From Mycobacterium sp. 1100029.7 (GTDB taxonomy: Bacteria > Actinomycetota > Actinomycetes > Mycobacteriales > Mycobacteriaceae): 64,000 nucleotides of DNA. The stretch is taken from contig NZ_LZSC01000005.1 in assembly GCF_001665235.1 (NCBI RefSeq), positions 124,001 to 188,000 of the forward strand, written 5' to 3'. The notes beneath the pieces were generated by a model, which ran no database searches, was not told where the DNA came from, and was given only the letters and a program-made list of their open reading frames with translations. Positions 62,400 to 64,000 of this stretch are shown one piece after another (the first letter of the stretch is position 1; each line of letters opens with the position of its first letter). The translations under genes were made by a program, and so were the position numbers.

Positions 62400-63516
62400 A
62401 GTCCTGCCCGACGAGCGCACCCTGCGCTCGGGGCGTCGCCAGCGGGCCCTGGACCAGATGGCCGCACACGACCTCGATGTGCTGGTGCTCGGTCGGCAGG
62501 CCAACGTTCGTTACGTCACCGGAGCCCAGCAATTGTGGGTCGCCGGCACCCGGCCGTTCGGTCCCAGCTGTGTGCTGGTGCGTGAGACCGGTGCGCTGTA
62601 CCTGCTCAGCACCTGGGACGAGGGCATCCCCGAAGACATTCCGCACGAGAACCTGTACGGCATCTCCTGGAATCCGATGAACACCATGGCGGCCCTGCAG
62701 CGAATCGAGGGCGCGTCGACGGCCCGCCGAGTCGGAACCGACGCGCTGTCACCGGTTTTCGCGCAGCTGCTCCCGACGGCGTTTCCCAACGCCGAGCTGG
62801 TCGACGGCGAACTCGCCATGCGGGGTGCCCGGCGCATCAAGACCGAGCAGGAAGTGACCGCGCTGCGGGAGGCCATCGCGGTGGCCGAATCCTCGTTGGC
62901 CGCGGCGGTATCCGAGCTGCGACCCGGCGTGAGCGAACAAACGCTGGCCGGTGCCCTACTGGAATGTGCGGCGGCCGGTGGGGTGAGCACGCCGTCGAAT
63001 CAGGATGTGGCGTGGGTGACCTCTCGCGAGCATCCCTGGCGACGGGCCGACGGTGCCGGCCGGATCCAGGACGGCGATCTGGTGGCTTTCAGCGCCGGGG
63101 TGCTGGCCGGGGGTTATGTCGGTGAGGTCGGTCGCACCTGGCCCGCGGACAAGAGACAAGGCGTCCGTGGCGCCGCACCGCTCTACGGGCGTTGGGAGCA
63201 CTTGTGGGAGAAGCTGATTGCGAACTGTCGACCCGGTGCGCAAGCCAGTGAGCTGCTGGCCGCCTATCAGGCGGCCGGCGAGCCCGAGCCGCCGATGCCG
63301 GTGGCCCGCGGCCTGGGTATGGGATTCGATCCACCCGTGATCTCCAAGCATCTGCCGGTGACCGCGGGCGAGGAACAGTTGGAGCCCGGCATGGTGCTGG
63401 CCGTGACGGGTTATGTGTGGGAACAGGGCGTCGGTGCGGTATTCGGACGGGAAGCGGTACTGATCACCGCGGACGGTCCCGAAGTATTGACGTCGAGCCC
63501 GTTCTGGCATGCCTGA
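62389..63516 (+). CDS. M24-fold protein with degenerate metal site (probable pseudoenzyme partner)
   Basis: A 375-residue paralogue-like M24 protein. Aligned to its neighbour, the ligand positions read Ser235, Glu246 (VGEVGRTW), Met311 (LGMGF), Thr340 (LAVTG) and Glu355 (GREAVLI), so four of five ligands are lost while the fold motifs (GRTW, GMVLAV) remain. It is therefore unlikely to bind two metals. The 11-bp overlap with the intact M24 gene suggests a fixed stoichiometry and a heteromer. A different, non-metal function is possible. Confidence 0.85.
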   Translation: MATEVLPDERTLRSGRRQRALDQMAAHDLDVLVLGRQANVRYVTGAQQLWVAGTRPFGPSCVLVRETGALYLLSTWDEGIPEDIPHENLYGISWNPMNTMAALQRIEGASTARRVGTDALSPVFAQLLPTAFPNAELVDGELAMRGARRIKTEQEVTALREAIAVAESSLAAAVSELRPGVSEQTLAGALLECAAAGGVSTPSNQDVAWVTSREHPWRRADGAGRIQDGDLVAFSAGVLAGGYVGEVGRTWPADKRQGVRGAAPLYGRWEHLWEKLIANCRPGAQASELLAAYQAAGEPEPPMPVARGLGMGFDPPVISKHLPVTAGEEQLEPGMVLAVTGYVWEQGVGAVFGREAVLITADGPEVLTSSPFWHA

Positions 63517-64000
63517 CGAAGGGTCGGAACCTCCTGCCGAGGAGATCATCCGGTACCACAAGGACGCCAAGACGCGGATTGCCACCATCACGTTCGACCG
63601 GAGGGATTACCTCAACGCGCCGACGATCGCCGCCCGGGTGCGCTACGCGGATCTGTTGCACCAAGCCAACATCGACGACGGCGTCAAGGTGCTGGTGGTT
63701 CGCGGCGCCGGCGACGACCTGGGCTCGGGTGCCGACCTGGCCGAGGTGATGCGGATGCGCGACGCAGCCGACCAGGGACCGCGACTCGCCGAATTCCGGG
63801 TCGGCGCCGACGAGGTGAGGTATCCGCCCCAGGGTTCATTTCGCAACGGCGGCACCCTCGGTCAGTGGTATGCGAACCCGAACTCCGGTATCCGCGGTCT
63901 GCAGGATTTCAAGAAGATCAGCATTCTGGAAGCAAAGGGCTACTGCTACGGCTGGCACTTCTATCAGGCCGCCGACGCCGATTTGGTCGTCGCCAGCGAC
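63509..64000 (+). CDS. Enoyl-CoA hydratase/isomerase family protein, 3' end outside window
   Basis: The visible 164 codons begin MPDEGSEPPAEEIIRYHKD and show crotonase features: TFDRRDYLNAPTIAARVRY, oxyanion loop VVRGAGDDLGSGADLAE, and a second region AKGYCYGWHFYQAADADLVVAS. It overlaps the M24 pseudoenzyme stop by 8 bp, so it is part of the same operon. A long insert between the two oxyanion segments (about residues 85-140) is unusual and hints at a subfamily. The C-terminus is cut by the window end. Confidence 0.82.
   Translation, partial: MPDEGSEPPAEEIIRYHKDAKTRIATITFDRRDYLNAPTIAARVRYADLLHQANIDDGVKVLVVRGAGDDLGSGADLAEVMRMRDAADQGPRLAEFRVGADEVRYPPQGSFRNGGTLGQWYANPNSGIRGLQDFKKISILEAKGYCYGWHFYQAADADLVVASD

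Noticed and set aside
1..64000. CRISPR arrays, insertion sequences, riboswitches or rRNA genes
   Set aside because: No regularly spaced repeats, transposase ORFs, rRNA sequence or recognisable riboswitch folds were found. In particular no cobalamin riboswitch is apparent in the 69 bp before the mutase gene.

Overview
The window is high-GC actinobacterial chromosome, almost certainly from a nontuberculous Mycobacterium. The evidence is the gene content (PhoY-type PhoU, DesA1, LCP protein, F420-dependent LLM and PPOX enzymes, a mycofactocin-type SDR, MmcO copper oxidase), frequent GTG/TTG starts and ATGA/GTGA overlaps. From memory, the backbone order matches M. tuberculosis Rv0821c-Rv0826, Rv0828c, Rv0830-Rv0831c, then Rv0843-Rv0845 and Rv0846c. 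The species cannot be fixed from sequence alone.

Layout. 1-10.1 kb is conserved backbone: phoU (cut by the window edge), LCP protein, dus, desA1, a TetR, a DUF2236 protein, a deaminase, a methyltransferase, a TIGR04255 protein and two small ORFs. 10.2-10.7 kb holds four tRNA genes (Lys on the minus strand; Glu, Asp, Phe on the plus strand). 10.8-21.2 kb is accessory: a MerB-like protein, an exported papain-like protease, a TetR-controlled SDR / ferredoxin / P450 module, and assorted F420, tautomerase, VanX-like and methyltransferase genes. 21.3-35.1 kb is a CoA-thioester catabolic region: a split B12-dependent acyl-CoA mutase, LLM oxidoreductase, class III CoA transferase, amidohydrolase, ferredoxin, acyl-CoA ligase, two acyl-CoA dehydrogenases, enoyl-CoA hydratase, hydrolase, thiolase and the mutase chaperone MeaB. 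35.2-38.1 kb returns to backbone (E1-alpha-like protein, NarL-type regulator, sensor kinase). 38.2-49.7 kb is an aromatic/alicyclic degradation cluster with mhpA, mhpB, meta-cleavage-type hydrolases, two KstD-like flavoproteins, an LLM enzyme, an SDR and a cyclase, beside an IclR regulator. 49.7-51.4 kb is mmcO. 51.5-56.8 kb has two SDR-type genes, a large LAL regulator and a membrane protein. 56.9-64 kb is a further catabolic operon: SDR, TetR, ferredoxin, P450, amidohydrolase, two M24-fold proteins (one with its metal site destroyed) and a truncated enoyl-CoA hydratase.

How it works together. The backbone is interrupted by catabolic blocks, each with its own regulator or operator. Four palindrome systems are visible: TGRTCGATCGAYCA (14.1 and 14.9 kb), GAGAATAnnATTCTC (27.4 and 33.0 kb), a TGTGTGCGA/TCGCACACA pair (40.5 kb), and a TCAAGCGCTTGA type (56.9 and 57.8 kb). 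The most unusual items are the split mutase, which keeps the methylmalonyl-type carboxylate-binding residues but has lost the otherwise conserved HxQT motif, and the active/inactive M24 pair.
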